Shown here: positions 8,407 to 16,073 of the stretch, in pieces
Layout: every line of letters begins with the position of its first letter
How positions within the stretch are numbered: position 1 is the first letter of the stretch
NCBI GenBank assembly: GCA_937896275.1
Contig: CALBMW010000218.1
Coordinates: 1-20,850 of the forward strand
DNA from: an uncultured Myxococcales bacterium
GTDB lineage: Bacteria; Myxococcota_A; Bradymonadia; UBA7976; UBA1532
Reading direction: 5' to 3'
Length of the DNA: 20,850 bases
Notes under the pieces: model-generated
Told to the model about the DNA's origin: nothing
What the model saw: the letters and a program-made list of their open reading frames with translations, nothing else
Database searches by the model: none
Translations under genes and position numbers: made by a program

Positions 8407-9180
8407 GTGCGCATCAGCATCGGCGGGCTGGCGATCGACCTGGTGGCGGAGCCCACGTGGCTCGCCGCACGGCTCGCGCCGCTGGGCGCCTTCACGCAGG
8501 CCGGGGACGCCGCCGAGCCGTCCGTGCGCCTGGACTTTCACGCGCGAGCCGAGACACCGACGCCCCCGGCGGGGTCGGACTTCGTGTTCACCCGTGACGA
8601 TCTCATCTTTGCGACGAACCCGGCCCGCAGCCGGATGTGGGCGGTCACCGACGGTACCGGCGGGTCCTTTCGCGCCGTGCTCGAGTTGGCCCTCCAGACC
8701 GCGCTGCTGGCGCGCGGCGGCCTCCTGGTTCACGCGGCGGCGGGCGTGCTCGACGGCGAGGCCTGGCTGCTGCCCGGGCCCTCGGGCACCGGCAAGACCA
8801 CCGCGGCGCGCGGCGCTGGCTTCGACCGGGTGCTGACGGACGAGCGGGTGGTGGTGCGGCGTGGGGACGCGGGCTTCGTGGCCTGGGGCACGCCTTTTTG
8901 GAGCGAGGGGCGGGATCGGCCCTTCGACGCAGGCTGGGCCCCGCTGGGCGTGCTGGGGTGCCTTCATCAGGCCCATGTGCCCGCGGCGACGCCGGCGCGA
9001 CCTGATCGGGCGGCCGTTCATCTGTTGGGCTCGGTAGCCCTCTACGAGACGAGCGAGGCCGCCCGCACGGCGGCCTTCACGCTGGCCTGCGAGCTGGTCG
9101 AGCAGGTGCGGTGTCTGGACCTCGACTTCCCCCGGGAGGGGCCATGGATACGCAAACTCAGTCCATCTCGCCCTTCCTGA
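8407..9180 (+). CDS. HPr kinase-like P-loop protein
   Basis: This 257-residue protein resembles the C-terminal half of HPr(Ser) kinase as found in peptide-modification loci. Seen: LLVHAAAGVLDGEAWLL (about 106-122), the Walker A loop GPSGTGKTT (124-132) and LTDERVVV (143-150), matching the HprK arrangement of a P-loop followed by an acidic pair. The N-terminal 100 residues have no motif I recognise. Relatives in lasso-peptide clusters phosphorylate a precursor serine; HPr itself is an unlikely substrate in this context. GTG 8407 follows the precursor stop by seven bases, and its 3' end overlaps the radical SAM gene by 37 bases, so translation is probably coupled. The substrate here is inferred; ATP/GTP binding is well supported by the motif. 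Confidence 0.82.
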   Translation: MRISIGGLAIDLVAEPTWLAARLAPLGAFTQAGDAAEPSVRLDFHARAETPTPPAGSDFVFTRDDLIFATNPARSRMWAVTDGTGGSFRAVLELALQTALLARGGLLVHAAAGVLDGEAWLLPGPSGTGKTTAARGAGFDRVLTDERVVVRRGDAGFVAWGTPFWSEGRDRPFDAGWAPLGVLGCLHQAHVPAATPARPDRAAVHLLGSVALYETSEAARTAAFTLACELVEQVRCLDLDFPREGPWIRKLSPSRPS

Positions 9181-10376
9181 ACGAGGCGATCGAGCAGGCC
9201 ATCCCCCTGGTCATGCACTGGGATCTCACCTGGCGCTGCGACCACAGCTGCGTTCACTGCTACCTCACCGAGCGGCGGCAACCCGAGCTCGACCTCGCCG
9301 AGTGTGAGCGCATCCTCGATCAACTCGCCGCGGCCGGCTGCCTCAGCCTGCTGGTGAGCGGCGGAGACCCCTTCCTCCGTCCGGACTGTCTCGACTTCCT
9401 GCGCGCCGCGCGGCGCCGCCACTTCGACATCCGCATCAACACCCACGGCAACTTCATCGACGACGCCACCGCCGACGCCCTGGTCGAGATGGGCGTCAAC
9501 CGCGTGGCCATCTCGGTGTACTCGGTCTTCGCGGACGAGCACGACGCGGTGACGCGCATCCCCGGCAGCCACGCGAAGTCGCTGGACGCCGCCCGGCGTC
9601 TCGTCGCGCGCGGCGTCAAGACGCACTTCAAGACGCCCTTGATGGAGCACAACCGTCGAGGCTACCTGCAGGTCGGGCCGCTGGCCGCCGAGATCGGCGC
9701 CACCTGGGAGACGGACAGCCACCTGCTGCCCGACGACCAGAGCGACTTCGGCCTGTGCTCGATCGGCCTGCACCCCACCGATCGCATCCTCGCGGTCATG
9801 CACTCCTTCGGCGAGCGGCGCCGCGAGGTGGGCGAAGGCAACTGGCTGGGCGAGATCCCGAGCGAGAAGCGCACGTGCTCGGCGGGGACGGCGAGCGGCT
9901 ACATCAGCCCCGACGGCCGCCTGTACCCCTGCATCAACTGGCGCGATGTCATCGGTGATCTGCGCGAGTCCAGCTTCGAGGCGCTCTGGCGCGAGCACCC
10001 GACGGTGCTGAAGCAGCGCGAGATCCGCCGCGCCAGCTACCTGCAGGACTGCGGCGGCTGCACCTTCCACGGCAAGTGCGGCTACTGTCCGGGGTTGTCC
10101 CACGCCGAGACCGGCGACGCGGGCCGGCGCAGCCCCTACGTGTGCGAGCGGACCCACCTCACGATGGCCGCCATCGAGTACGTCGGGCGGCTCAACGAGA
10201 CCGACGCGCCGATCCCCGAGTCCGGTACCCCGGCGGCGGCCGAGCTCTTCGGCGGTCTGCCGAGCTACGCCGAGCGCCAGTGGGCCGCGCGCCGCGCCGG
10301 GCTGACCCGGCAGGGGGACCGCCTCGCGCCCGGGCTGGTGCAGATCATCGATCCCAAGGTCCTGTCCTCCGCGTGA
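9144..10376 (+). CDS. Radical SAM/SPASM peptide maturase
   Basis: This 410-residue enzyme is a radical SAM protein with a C-terminal SPASM domain, the architecture used to crosslink or rearrange ribosomal peptides. Seen: the iron-sulfur motif CDHSCVHC (C32, C36, C39), SAM-binding VSGGDPFL (71-78), and INTHGN (98-103). The SPASM cysteine set is C245, then a Gly and C263 (GRLYPC), then the CGGCTFHGKCGYC cluster (C303, C306, C312, C315), then C334, enough for one or two auxiliary clusters. ATG 9144 has GGGAGG immediately upstream; a GTG at 9111 in frame lacks a good site. The gene overlaps the kinase-like gene by 37 bases and the protease gene by four. The likely substrate is the 54-residue peptide at 8235-8399. 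The type of bond made (thioether or carbon-carbon) cannot be told from the sequence. Confidence 0.93.
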   Translation: MDTQTQSISPFLNEAIEQAIPLVMHWDLTWRCDHSCVHCYLTERRQPELDLAECERILDQLAAAGCLSLLVSGGDPFLRPDCLDFLRAARRRHFDIRINTHGNFIDDATADALVEMGVNRVAISVYSVFADEHDAVTRIPGSHAKSLDAARRLVARGVKTHFKTPLMEHNRRGYLQVGPLAAEIGATWETDSHLLPDDQSDFGLCSIGLHPTDRILAVMHSFGERRREVGEGNWLGEIPSEKRTCSAGTASGYISPDGRLYPCINWRDVIGDLRESSFEALWREHPTVLKQREIRRASYLQDCGGCTFHGKCGYCPGLSHAETGDAGRRSPYVCERTHLTMAAIEYVGRLNETDAPIPESGTPAAAELFGGLPSYAERQWAARRAGLTRQGDRLAPGLVQIIDPKVLSSA

Positions 10377-10786
10377 GCCAGGGTGCCCAGGTCGGCGCGG
10401 CGGCCGCCGCGATGGGCCTCGAGCTGCTCGCGCGGGGCCTGCCCGTCACCTTCGTCGCGCGCGGCCGCTCGATGTGGCCAGCGCTGCGCGACGGCGATCG
10501 CGTCCGGGTGACCCCGCTGACCCGCGCGCCGCGTGCGGGTGACGTCGTGTTCGCCCGGGTCGGCGACTTCGGCGTGCTCCATCGTGTGCTGTGGGTCCGG
10601 CGTGACGGAGCGGTGTTGCTGAAGGGCGACGCGCGCCGCCGCGTGGACGGCTGGTTCTCGCCGCGCGCGGTGTGGGGCACGGTCGACACGGTGGAGCGTC
10701 GGGGCCGCTCGGTCGATGCGGGGCGCCTCGGGGGCTGGGCCCGGTCGGTCACGGTGGGCGCCGTGCGCGCCGCCCTTCACCGCTGA
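10373..10786 (+). CDS. S26/S24-type serine protease, probably leader-processing
   Basis: This 137-residue protein has the catalytic layout of the Sec11/archaeal branch of signal peptidases, which use Ser-His-Asp instead of Ser-Lys. Seen: GRSMWPALRDGD with Ser33, VLHRVLW with His70, and LLKGDA with Asp86. No transmembrane helix is evident, unlike true signal peptidases, so a cytosolic role such as removing the leader of the modified peptide is more plausible than pre-protein processing. GTG 10373 overlaps the radical SAM stop codon (GTGA), a classic coupled start that gives the best length. It is the last gene of the run and converges with the dehydrogenase gene 49 bases on. The protease fold is well supported by the motifs; the substrate is an inference. 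Confidence 0.8.
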   Translation: MSQGAQVGAAAAAMGLELLARGLPVTFVARGRSMWPALRDGDRVRVTPLTRAPRAGDVVFARVGDFGVLHRVLWVRRDGAVLLKGDARRRVDGWFSPRAVWGTVDTVERRGRSVDAGRLGGWARSVTVGAVRAALHR

Positions 10787-10835
10787 GAGTCGTTCGCGCG
10801 GCCCCGCGCGCGGCCCGGGCGCGGCTCGCGGACCC

Positions 10836-11909
10836 TCACTGCACCGGCCACCACATCACCTCGGTGCTCTTGGGCCGCACCAACGCCTCGCTCGCCAGGC
10901 GGTCGGCTACCACGCTGGGCGGCTCGCCGCTCGCGTCGCTCTCGTCGAAGATGCGCCGCACCGTCTCGCCGATGCGCTCGGCGGCGCGGCGCACGGTCGC
11001 GTGGGGATCGAAGGAGATCTCGAGGAAGTAGGTCGCGCCCAGGATCACTGCGCCGGCGTTCACCGCGAAGTCGGGCGCGTAGCGGATGCCGCGCGCGAAC
11101 AGCGCCCGACCGGCCTCGGCGTCGGCCAGTTGGTTGTTGGCCGCGCCCACCACCGCCCGGCAGCGCAGCCGGGCGATGGTGCCAAGGTTGAGCACGCCGC
11201 TCACCGCGCAGGGGCTGAAGACGTCGACCTGCGCGTCGTAGATGGCGTCCGCCTCGGTCAGCGTGACCCCCGGGAGGTCAGCGAAGGCCGCGAGCCGCGC
11301 AGGATCGAGATCGCACGCGATGACCTTCGCCCCGGCCGCCGCGAGGCTGGTCGCGACGCGCCCCCCCATCGCGCCGAGGCCCTGCACCGCCACACGCCGA
11401 TCGTTCAACTGCGTGCCGCAACCGGAGGCCGCGAGCGTCGCGCGGATACCCTCGACGACGCCATCCGCGGTGGCCCCCGCGAGGTCGAGCGCGTGAGGGT
11501 CGGGCACCGCGACGTAGCGGGTGGTCTCACGCACGTGCGCCAGGTCGGCCGGACCCAGGCCCAGATCGCCGGAGGTGTAGAAGCGCCCGGCCAGGCTCTC
11601 CACGAAGCGCCCCAGCGCCCGCAGCATGGCGGGTCGGTCGGTGATGCCGGGGTGGTCGATGAAGACGCCCTTCGCCCCACCGGCGTTGAGCCCCGCCAGC
11701 GCGCACTTGCGGGTCATGGCCCGCGCGAGCTGCACGCCGTCGCCGAGCGCGGCCTCGGTGGAGGGGTAGCGCACCATGCGGCAGCCGCCGATGCCGGGGC
11801 CCCGCGTGGTGTCGTGAATGACGATGAAGCCCAGGAGGCCCGTCGCCGGGTCGTTGACCGCCACGACCTGCTCCAGGTCGTTGGCGCGCATGATCTGGAG
11901 CAGATCCAC
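10836..11909 (-). CDS. Glu/Leu/Phe/Val dehydrogenase, leucine dehydrogenase-like
   Basis: This 357-residue NAD-dependent amino-acid dehydrogenase catalyses reversible oxidative deamination of a branched-chain or aromatic amino acid. Seen: an N-terminal VIHDTTRGPGIGGCRM match to the leucine dehydrogenase start, substrate/catalytic lysines in MTRKCALAGLNAGGAKG, GRFYTSGDLG, and a Rossmann GLGAMGG loop (VAVQGLGAMGGRVATSLA). It also has ANNQLAD and the C-terminal FAVNAGAVI segment. Length and motif spacing fit leucine dehydrogenase (about 360 residues). The frame stays open far upstream into the antisense of the RNase gene, so the start must be chosen: GTG 11909 puts VDLLQIM at the family's usual N-terminus, with GAGAGG four bases before it; ATG 11891 is possible. 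The substrate preference cannot be set from the sequence. Confidence 0.87.
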   Translation of the reverse strand: MDLLQIMRANDLEQVVAVNDPATGLLGFIVIHDTTRGPGIGGCRMVRYPSTEAALGDGVQLARAMTRKCALAGLNAGGAKGVFIDHPGITDRPAMLRALGRFVESLAGRFYTSGDLGLGPADLAHVRETTRYVAVPDPHALDLAGATADGVVEGIRATLAASGCGTQLNDRRVAVQGLGAMGGRVATSLAAAGAKVIACDLDPARLAAFADLPGVTLTEADAIYDAQVDVFSPCAVSGVLNLGTIARLRCRAVVGAANNQLADAEAGRALFARGIRYAPDFAVNAGAVILGATYFLEISFDPHATVRRAAERIGETVRRIFDESDASGEPPSVVADRLASEALVRPKSTEVMWWPVQ

Positions 11910-11966
11910 GAAGCCTCTCGCCGCCGCCGCTTGGCACGCGCGCAATGATACGTCACCATAGCCGCC

Positions 11967-13448
11967 ATGCCCAACGCCCTCGTTATCAACTGCGCACCCC
12001 ATGAGGTGCGCGTCGGCCTCCTCGAGGATGGCCGGGTCGCCGAGATCTTCGTCGAGCGCCGCAAGGACGCCAGCCTCGTCGGCAACATCTACAAGGGGCG
12101 TGTGCTGCGTGTGCTGCCGGGCATGCAGGCGTCCTTCGTCGACATCGGGCTCGAGCGGGCGGCCTTCCTGTATGTGGCCGACGTCGTCGATCCGCGCCGC
12201 GACACCGGCACGAGCACGGTGAGCGAGGCCCGCACCGATCTCGCGCATCGGCCCATCCAGAGCCTCCTCCACGAAGGTCAGGAGGTGATGGTGCAGGTGG
12301 CCAAGGAGCCCATCGGCACCAAGGGGGCGCGGGTCACGAGCCACGTCAGCATCGCCGGCCGCCACCTGGTCTACATGCCCACGGTCGATCACGTGGGGGT
12401 CAGCCGCCGCATCGTCGACGACGAAGAGCGACGCCGCCTGCGCGAGATCCTCGAGGCCCTCGTGCCCCACGGCGGCGGCTTCGTCGCCCGCACCGCGGCC
12501 GAAGGCCGAACACCGGAGGAGCTTCGCGCCGATCTCGAGTTCCTGCGCCAAGTGTGGAACGACATCCTCACGCGCACCGAGTCGAGCACCGCGCCCGCCA
12601 CGCTCTATGAGGATCTCGACCTCGTCCTGCGCTCGGCCCGCGACCTCGTGACCCCCGATCTCGCCGAGATTCATGTCGACGCGGAGCCCGAGTTCGAGCG
12701 CCTCACGCACTTCATGCGGCGCTTCATGCCCCGCTACATGGACCGCGTGAAGCGCTACCCGGGGCCCGAACCGATCTTCGACGCCTTCGGGGTCGACATC
12801 GAGCTCAACCGCTCCCTGGGCCGCAAGGTGTGGCTCAAGAGCGGCGGCTACCTGATCATCGACCAGACCGAGGCGCTGTGCGCGATCGACGTCAACACGG
12901 GACGCTACGTCGGCAAGCGGAACCTCGAGGAGACGATCACCCGCACCAACCTCGAGGCGACCCACGAGGTCGTGCGCCAGCTTCGCCTTCGGAACATCGG
13001 CGGCATCATCATCATCGACTTCATCGACATGGAGAAGGAGGCGAACCGGAACAAGGTGTTCACGGCCCTCGCCGACGCCCTCCAGTCGGATCGCGCCCGC
13101 ACCAACATCCTCAAGATCAGCGAGCTGGGCCTCGTCGAGATGACGCGCAAGCGGGTGCGCGAGTCGCTCGCCCGCTCGCTCAGCGAGCCCTGCTTCTACT
13201 GCGACGGCTCGGGCCTGCTGAAGAGCCGCACCACGGTGGCCTACGAGATCTACCGCACGCTGCTGCGCGAGGCCGAGGTCATCGACGAGGCGGCCGTCCG
13301 CATCGGCGCCCACCCGCGGGTGGCCCAACTGCTGCTCGAGGACGAGCGGTCGATGCTCGCCGAGCTCGAGGCGCGCCTCGACAAGCGCATCACGGTGGAT
13401 CCGCGACCGGACTTCCACCTCGAACACTACGAGTTCTGTGGGGGCTGA
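11967..13448 (+). CDS. rng: Ribonuclease G (Rne/Rng family)
   Basis: This 493-residue endoribonuclease of the RNase E/G family acts in mRNA turnover and rRNA maturation; the length matches RNase G and there is no long RNase E scaffold tail. Seen: an S1-like RNA-binding region at about 36-125 (GNIYKGRVLRVLPGMQASFVDIG), the 5'-sensor/RNase H-like middle, and catalytic aspartates Asp308 in CAIDVNTG and Asp351 in IIIIDFIDME. The Zn-link is CFYC (Cys409, Cys412). These four residues keep the same five-residue offset from the E. coli RNase E numbering (303, 346, 404, 407), so the catalytic core is intact. ATG 11967 has no recognisable Shine-Dalgarno site, so it may be leaderless or weakly initiated. 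It is divergent from the dehydrogenase with only 57 bases between them. Confidence 0.95.
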   Translation: MPNALVINCAPHEVRVGLLEDGRVAEIFVERRKDASLVGNIYKGRVLRVLPGMQASFVDIGLERAAFLYVADVVDPRRDTGTSTVSEARTDLAHRPIQSLLHEGQEVMVQVAKEPIGTKGARVTSHVSIAGRHLVYMPTVDHVGVSRRIVDDEERRRLREILEALVPHGGGFVARTAAEGRTPEELRADLEFLRQVWNDILTRTESSTAPATLYEDLDLVLRSARDLVTPDLAEIHVDAEPEFERLTHFMRRFMPRYMDRVKRYPGPEPIFDAFGVDIELNRSLGRKVWLKSGGYLIIDQTEALCAIDVNTGRYVGKRNLEETITRTNLEATHEVVRQLRLRNIGGIIIIDFIDMEKEANRNKVFTALADALQSDRARTNILKISELGLVEMTRKRVRESLARSLSEPCFYCDGSGLLKSRTTVAYEIYRTLLREAEVIDEAAVRIGAHPRVAQLLLEDERSMLAELEARLDKRITVDPRPDFHLEHYEFCGG

Positions 13449-13450
13449 CG

Positions 13451-13783
13451 ATGGACCGCCGCACCGGAGATCGCCTGGCGATCAACCAGGAGTTCGCGAC
13501 GCTCGAGGCCTTCCGCTCCGAGTTCGCTGCCGACATCTCCGAGACGGGCTGCTTCATCCGCTCGCCGCACCCACTGCCGGTGGGCACGCAGGTGGGGCTG
13601 CGCTTCACGGTCATCGAGGGCGACCTGGCGATCATCGAGGGCGCCGGCGAGGTGGTCCGGGTCGTGCTCGCGTCCGCGGGCGATCCCGGCATGGGCGTTC
13701 GCTTCGACGAGCTCACGCCGGCCTCACGGGGGCAGCTCCGCGCGCTCCTCGGCCAGGCGGTCGATCCTGCCACCCTGACCTGA
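13451..13783 (+). CDS. PilZ domain protein (c-di-GMP receptor type)
   Basis: This 110-residue single PilZ domain has RRTGDR (RxxxR from Arg4 to Arg8) and the second ligand motif DISETG (residues 28-33, the D/NxSxxG signature). It is followed by CFIRSPHPLPVGTQVGLRF and GEVVRVV...GMGVRFDEL. This second half closely matches the PilZ-like paralogue family expanded in Myxococcus. It probably binds cyclic di-GMP and acts as a small adaptor. The ATG begins two bases after the RNase G stop codon, so the two genes are surely co-transcribed, suggesting c-di-GMP input near an RNA-processing gene, though the link could be only positional. Confidence 0.9.
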   Translation: MDRRTGDRLAINQEFATLEAFRSEFAADISETGCFIRSPHPLPVGTQVGLRFTVIEGDLAIIEGAGEVVRVVLASAGDPGMGVRFDELTPASRGQLRALLGQAVDPATLT

Positions 13784-13809
13784 TTCGATCCTGATCCGCC
13801 GCCAGGCTC

Positions 13810-14268
13810 TCAGCGCGCGCGGCGGTTCTCTCGCCCCGTCAACAGCGCCGTGAGCTCCCGGTAGGCTTCGTTGATCTCCAGGGCGCGCTCGTGCGCGGCC
13901 GCCTCGGCCTTCGCGTCGTGCGCGAAGCGGTCGGGGTGGTTGTGGCGCATCTGCTGGCGCCAGGCGGACTTGACCTCTTCGATCGTCGCGCCCGGCTTCA
14001 CCCCGAGCACATCGTAGTGGTGGTGCGCGCTCTGGGCCCGGTGCACCTGCCGCTGGACGCGTTCGGCCTCGGCCTGCAGCCGCTGAATCCACGTCCACAG
14101 ATCGGCCTCGGCCTGCTCGAAACGATGCTCGAACACGTCGCGGGCCTCGTCGAGCACCACCTTGGCGCTCTCGACCCGCCGTCGAATCTCGGGCTGCCTC
14201 ATGGCCGCGTCGTAGGCCGACCGCGCGGCCTGCTCGCCGATCCGTCGAGCGCGGCCCAGGAAGCTCAC
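13810..14268 (-). CDS. J-domain protein with N-terminal coiled coil
   Basis: This 152-residue protein has a C-terminal J domain (about 84-142) with YDVLGVKPGAT, the HPD tripeptide at 111-113 (NHPDRF) and the closing ALEINEAYREL helix. It should stimulate an Hsp70 (DnaK). The first 80 residues are Arg/Glu/Gln-rich helical sequence, probably a coiled coil. It lacks the Gly/Phe and zinc-finger parts of true DnaJ, so it is a specialised co-chaperone. The GTG start at 14268 overlaps the upstream gene's stop codon (GTGA), showing translational coupling to the oxidoreductase/acetyltransferase fusion. The client is unknown. Confidence 0.88.
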   Translation of the reverse strand: MSFLGRARRIGEQAARSAYDAAMRQPEIRRRVESAKVVLDEARDVFEHRFEQAEADLWTWIQRLQAEAERVQRQVHRAQSAHHHYDVLGVKPGATIEEVKSAWRQQMRHNHPDRFAHDAKAEAAAHERALEINEAYRELTALLTGRENRRAR

Positions 14269-15854
14269 GTGGCGTCCTCGTCGAGCGGGCGTACCGCGTG
14301 CCCGGCCCGGGCGTAGCGCCGGCCGCAGCCCTCGCACTCGGCCTCCTCCTCGCCGCAGGCGTCCACGCCCAGCGACAGGCTCAGCCCGCAGAAGCAGGTC
14401 CAGCCGCGCACCCGGGCGGGGTTTCCGTAGACGAGGGCGTAGGGCGGGACGTCCTTGGTGACCACCGCGCCCGCGCCGACGAAGCAGTAACGCCCCAGCG
14501 TGTGGCCGCAGACCACCGTGGCGTTTGCCCCGATGCTGGCCCCGCGCTCGACCCGCGTCACCGCGTACTCGCCCTTGCGCGGGTAGTGGCTGCGGGGCGT
14601 GCCCACGTTGGTGAACACCATCGACGGTCCGCAGAACACGTCGTCCTCGAGGATCACGCCCGAGTACACCGACACGTTGTTCTGGATCTTCACGTTGTCG
14701 CCAATGCGCACGTGGCGCTCGATCACCACGTTCTGCCCCAGGCTGCAGCGTTCGCCGATGTGCAGGGGGCCCAGCAACTTGCTGAAGTGCCAGACCTTGG
14801 TGCCGGCGCCGATCTCGACGGGGCCGTCGACCACCGCCGTCGGGTGCACGAAGACGTCGCTGGCGCCGGCGCCGACGATCGCCGGGGCCTCCGTCGGGGC
14901 GGGCTCGGTCGGCACTGCCCGATCGCGGTCGAGCGACCGCCCGATGGACTCGAAGATGCGCAGCGCGCGGAGCGCATCGGCGGCGTCGGGCTGCGCGGTC
15001 TCTCCCCCGCTCACGGCGGCGAGGAAGCGCTCCACCGCGGCGTCGAGCCCGTCGGCGATGTGCAGCGCCTCCGCGCCGCCCGGCACGGCGGCGGGCTGCC
15101 CCTCGCGCCACGCGATGGAGTGCGTGTGGCGCGTCAGGTGGGCGCCCTCCAGCACCAGCATGCCGGCGTCACCGATCACCACGAAGCGATCCTCGGGCGT
15201 GGGGTGCACGCGGCTGGCGGTGAGGACGGCCCTCACGCCACCACCGAAGTGGACGTGGGCGGTCACGTGATCGGGCACCTCGGCCTGCACCACGCTCGCG
15301 CTCTCGGCGCGGAGGCGCTGCGGAGCCTCGCCGAGCAGGCCCGCGAGCGTGGCGAGATCGGGCAGTAGACGGGCGGCGACCGGCTCGTCGGGCCGGAAGG
15401 GGCCGAAGCCCGCCCGCCGCACCTCCACGATCTGCAGGGCGCCCAACTCGCCCGCGTCGATCGCCTGGGCCATGGCCCGCCGGGCGGGTCCGTCGCCTGC
15501 GTCGATCATCAGCACTCGCCGGGCGCGGCTCGCCAACGCCACGAGCGCCTCGAGCTCCGCGACGGCCAGGCAGAGGGGCGGCGGAGCCCAGAGATCCTTG
15601 CCGGCCTCGAGGGTGGCCCGCGCCATCGCCGCGCGTGTCGTGACCGGGGTCGCGAGGACCACCGCGTCCACGTCGGGGGCGGCCATCAGCGCCAGGGCAT
15701 CGCCGTGACGGGTCGCGGTCGCGAAGGCGGCGCAGCGGGTGGCGTCGAGATCGCACACGGCGCCCAGGGCGTCCAGGCGGAGCAGGCGTTCCGCCACGGC
15801 CCGACCGAAGCGGCCTAGGCCGATGACACCGATGCGGGGGTTTTTGGCAGTCAT
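14265..15854 (-). CDS. Fused Gfo/Idh/MocA oxidoreductase-like domain and WlbB/WbpD-type N-acetyltransferase
   Basis: This 529-residue fusion has an N-terminal Rossmann dehydrogenase domain (IGVIGLGRFGRAVAERLL, residues 8-26) running to about 310. A left-handed beta-helix acetyltransferase follows (about 336-485), closely resembling WlbB/WbpD. Its motifs include VWHFSKLLG, SLGQNVVIE, VKIQNNVSVYSGV, GPSMVFTNVGTPRS, IGANATVVCGHTLG and VGAGAVVTKDVPPYALVYGNPA. A C-terminal Cys-rich tail (CFC at 487-489, CEGC at 507-510) looks like a zinc ribbon. WlbB-type enzymes acetylate the 3-amino group of a UDP-sugar uronate for surface polysaccharide. Where the dehydrogenase family normally has EKP, this protein reads APPP (about 90-93), so the catalytic Lys is missing. 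ATG 15854 is chosen; GTG 15890 in frame is possible. It probably acts in O-antigen or glycan synthesis, with the N-terminal domain possibly only structural. Confidence 0.85.
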   Translation of the reverse strand: MTAKNPRIGVIGLGRFGRAVAERLLRLDALGAVCDLDATRCAAFATATRHGDALALMAAPDVDAVVLATPVTTRAAMARATLEAGKDLWAPPPLCLAVAELEALVALASRARRVLMIDAGDGPARRAMAQAIDAGELGALQIVEVRRAGFGPFRPDEPVAARLLPDLATLAGLLGEAPQRLRAESASVVQAEVPDHVTAHVHFGGGVRAVLTASRVHPTPEDRFVVIGDAGMLVLEGAHLTRHTHSIAWREGQPAAVPGGAEALHIADGLDAAVERFLAAVSGGETAQPDAADALRALRIFESIGRSLDRDRAVPTEPAPTEAPAIVGAGASDVFVHPTAVVDGPVEIGAGTKVWHFSKLLGPLHIGERCSLGQNVVIERHVRIGDNVKIQNNVSVYSGVILEDDVFCGPSMVFTNVGTPRSHYPRKGEYAVTRVERGASIGANATVVCGHTLGRYCFVGAGAVVTKDVPPYALVYGNPARVRGWTCFCGLSLSLGVDACGEEEAECEGCGRRYARAGHAVRPLDEDAT

Positions 15855-15909
15855 GGGCTCATCTTGGACGACGGCGGGCACGCTGTCCACGCGTGGGACA
15901 CGACCTTAG

Positions 15910-16070
15910 GAGCCTCCCCACAAAATCGCTCCGCGTCGCGCAGCACCGCTCTGCCGGCCGATGTCTGCGTTGGAAAGCCTTCGAATACCCCGGGTATTCC
16001 TGCAGCTTCCCGCCTTGGCCTCGACCGGCAGCCCGGCACTGCACTCGGTCCGGATCTTGTGGGGAGGCTC
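15910..16070. mobile_element. MITE-like palindromic element A (161 bp)
   Basis: An 18-bp terminal inverted repeat, GAGCCTCCCCACAAAATC (15910-15927) against its reverse complement at 16053-16070, has one mismatch. The element is flanked by TTAG on both sides (15906-15909 and 16071-16074), a likely target duplication. The symmetry continues inward: CTGCCGGCCGA (15951-15961) pairs with 16021-16031, and a perfect 17-base palindrome lies at 15983-15999. All are centred on 15990-15991, so the whole element can fold into one long imperfect hairpin. It has no coding capacity. TTAG fits the YTAR target of the IS5 family, but the parent element is not identified. Confidence 0.8.
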
Positions 16071-16073
16071 TTA

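Noticed and set aside
10787..10835. Bidirectional terminator between the protease and dehydrogenase genes
   Set aside because: The sequence is almost entirely G and C and can pair in many ways; there is no single clear stem or T-run.
11910..13427. Extension of the dehydrogenase frame to 863 codons across the RNase G region
   Set aside because: The added 500 residues are antisense to RNase G with its conserved catalytic residues; family length and N-terminus place the start near 11909.
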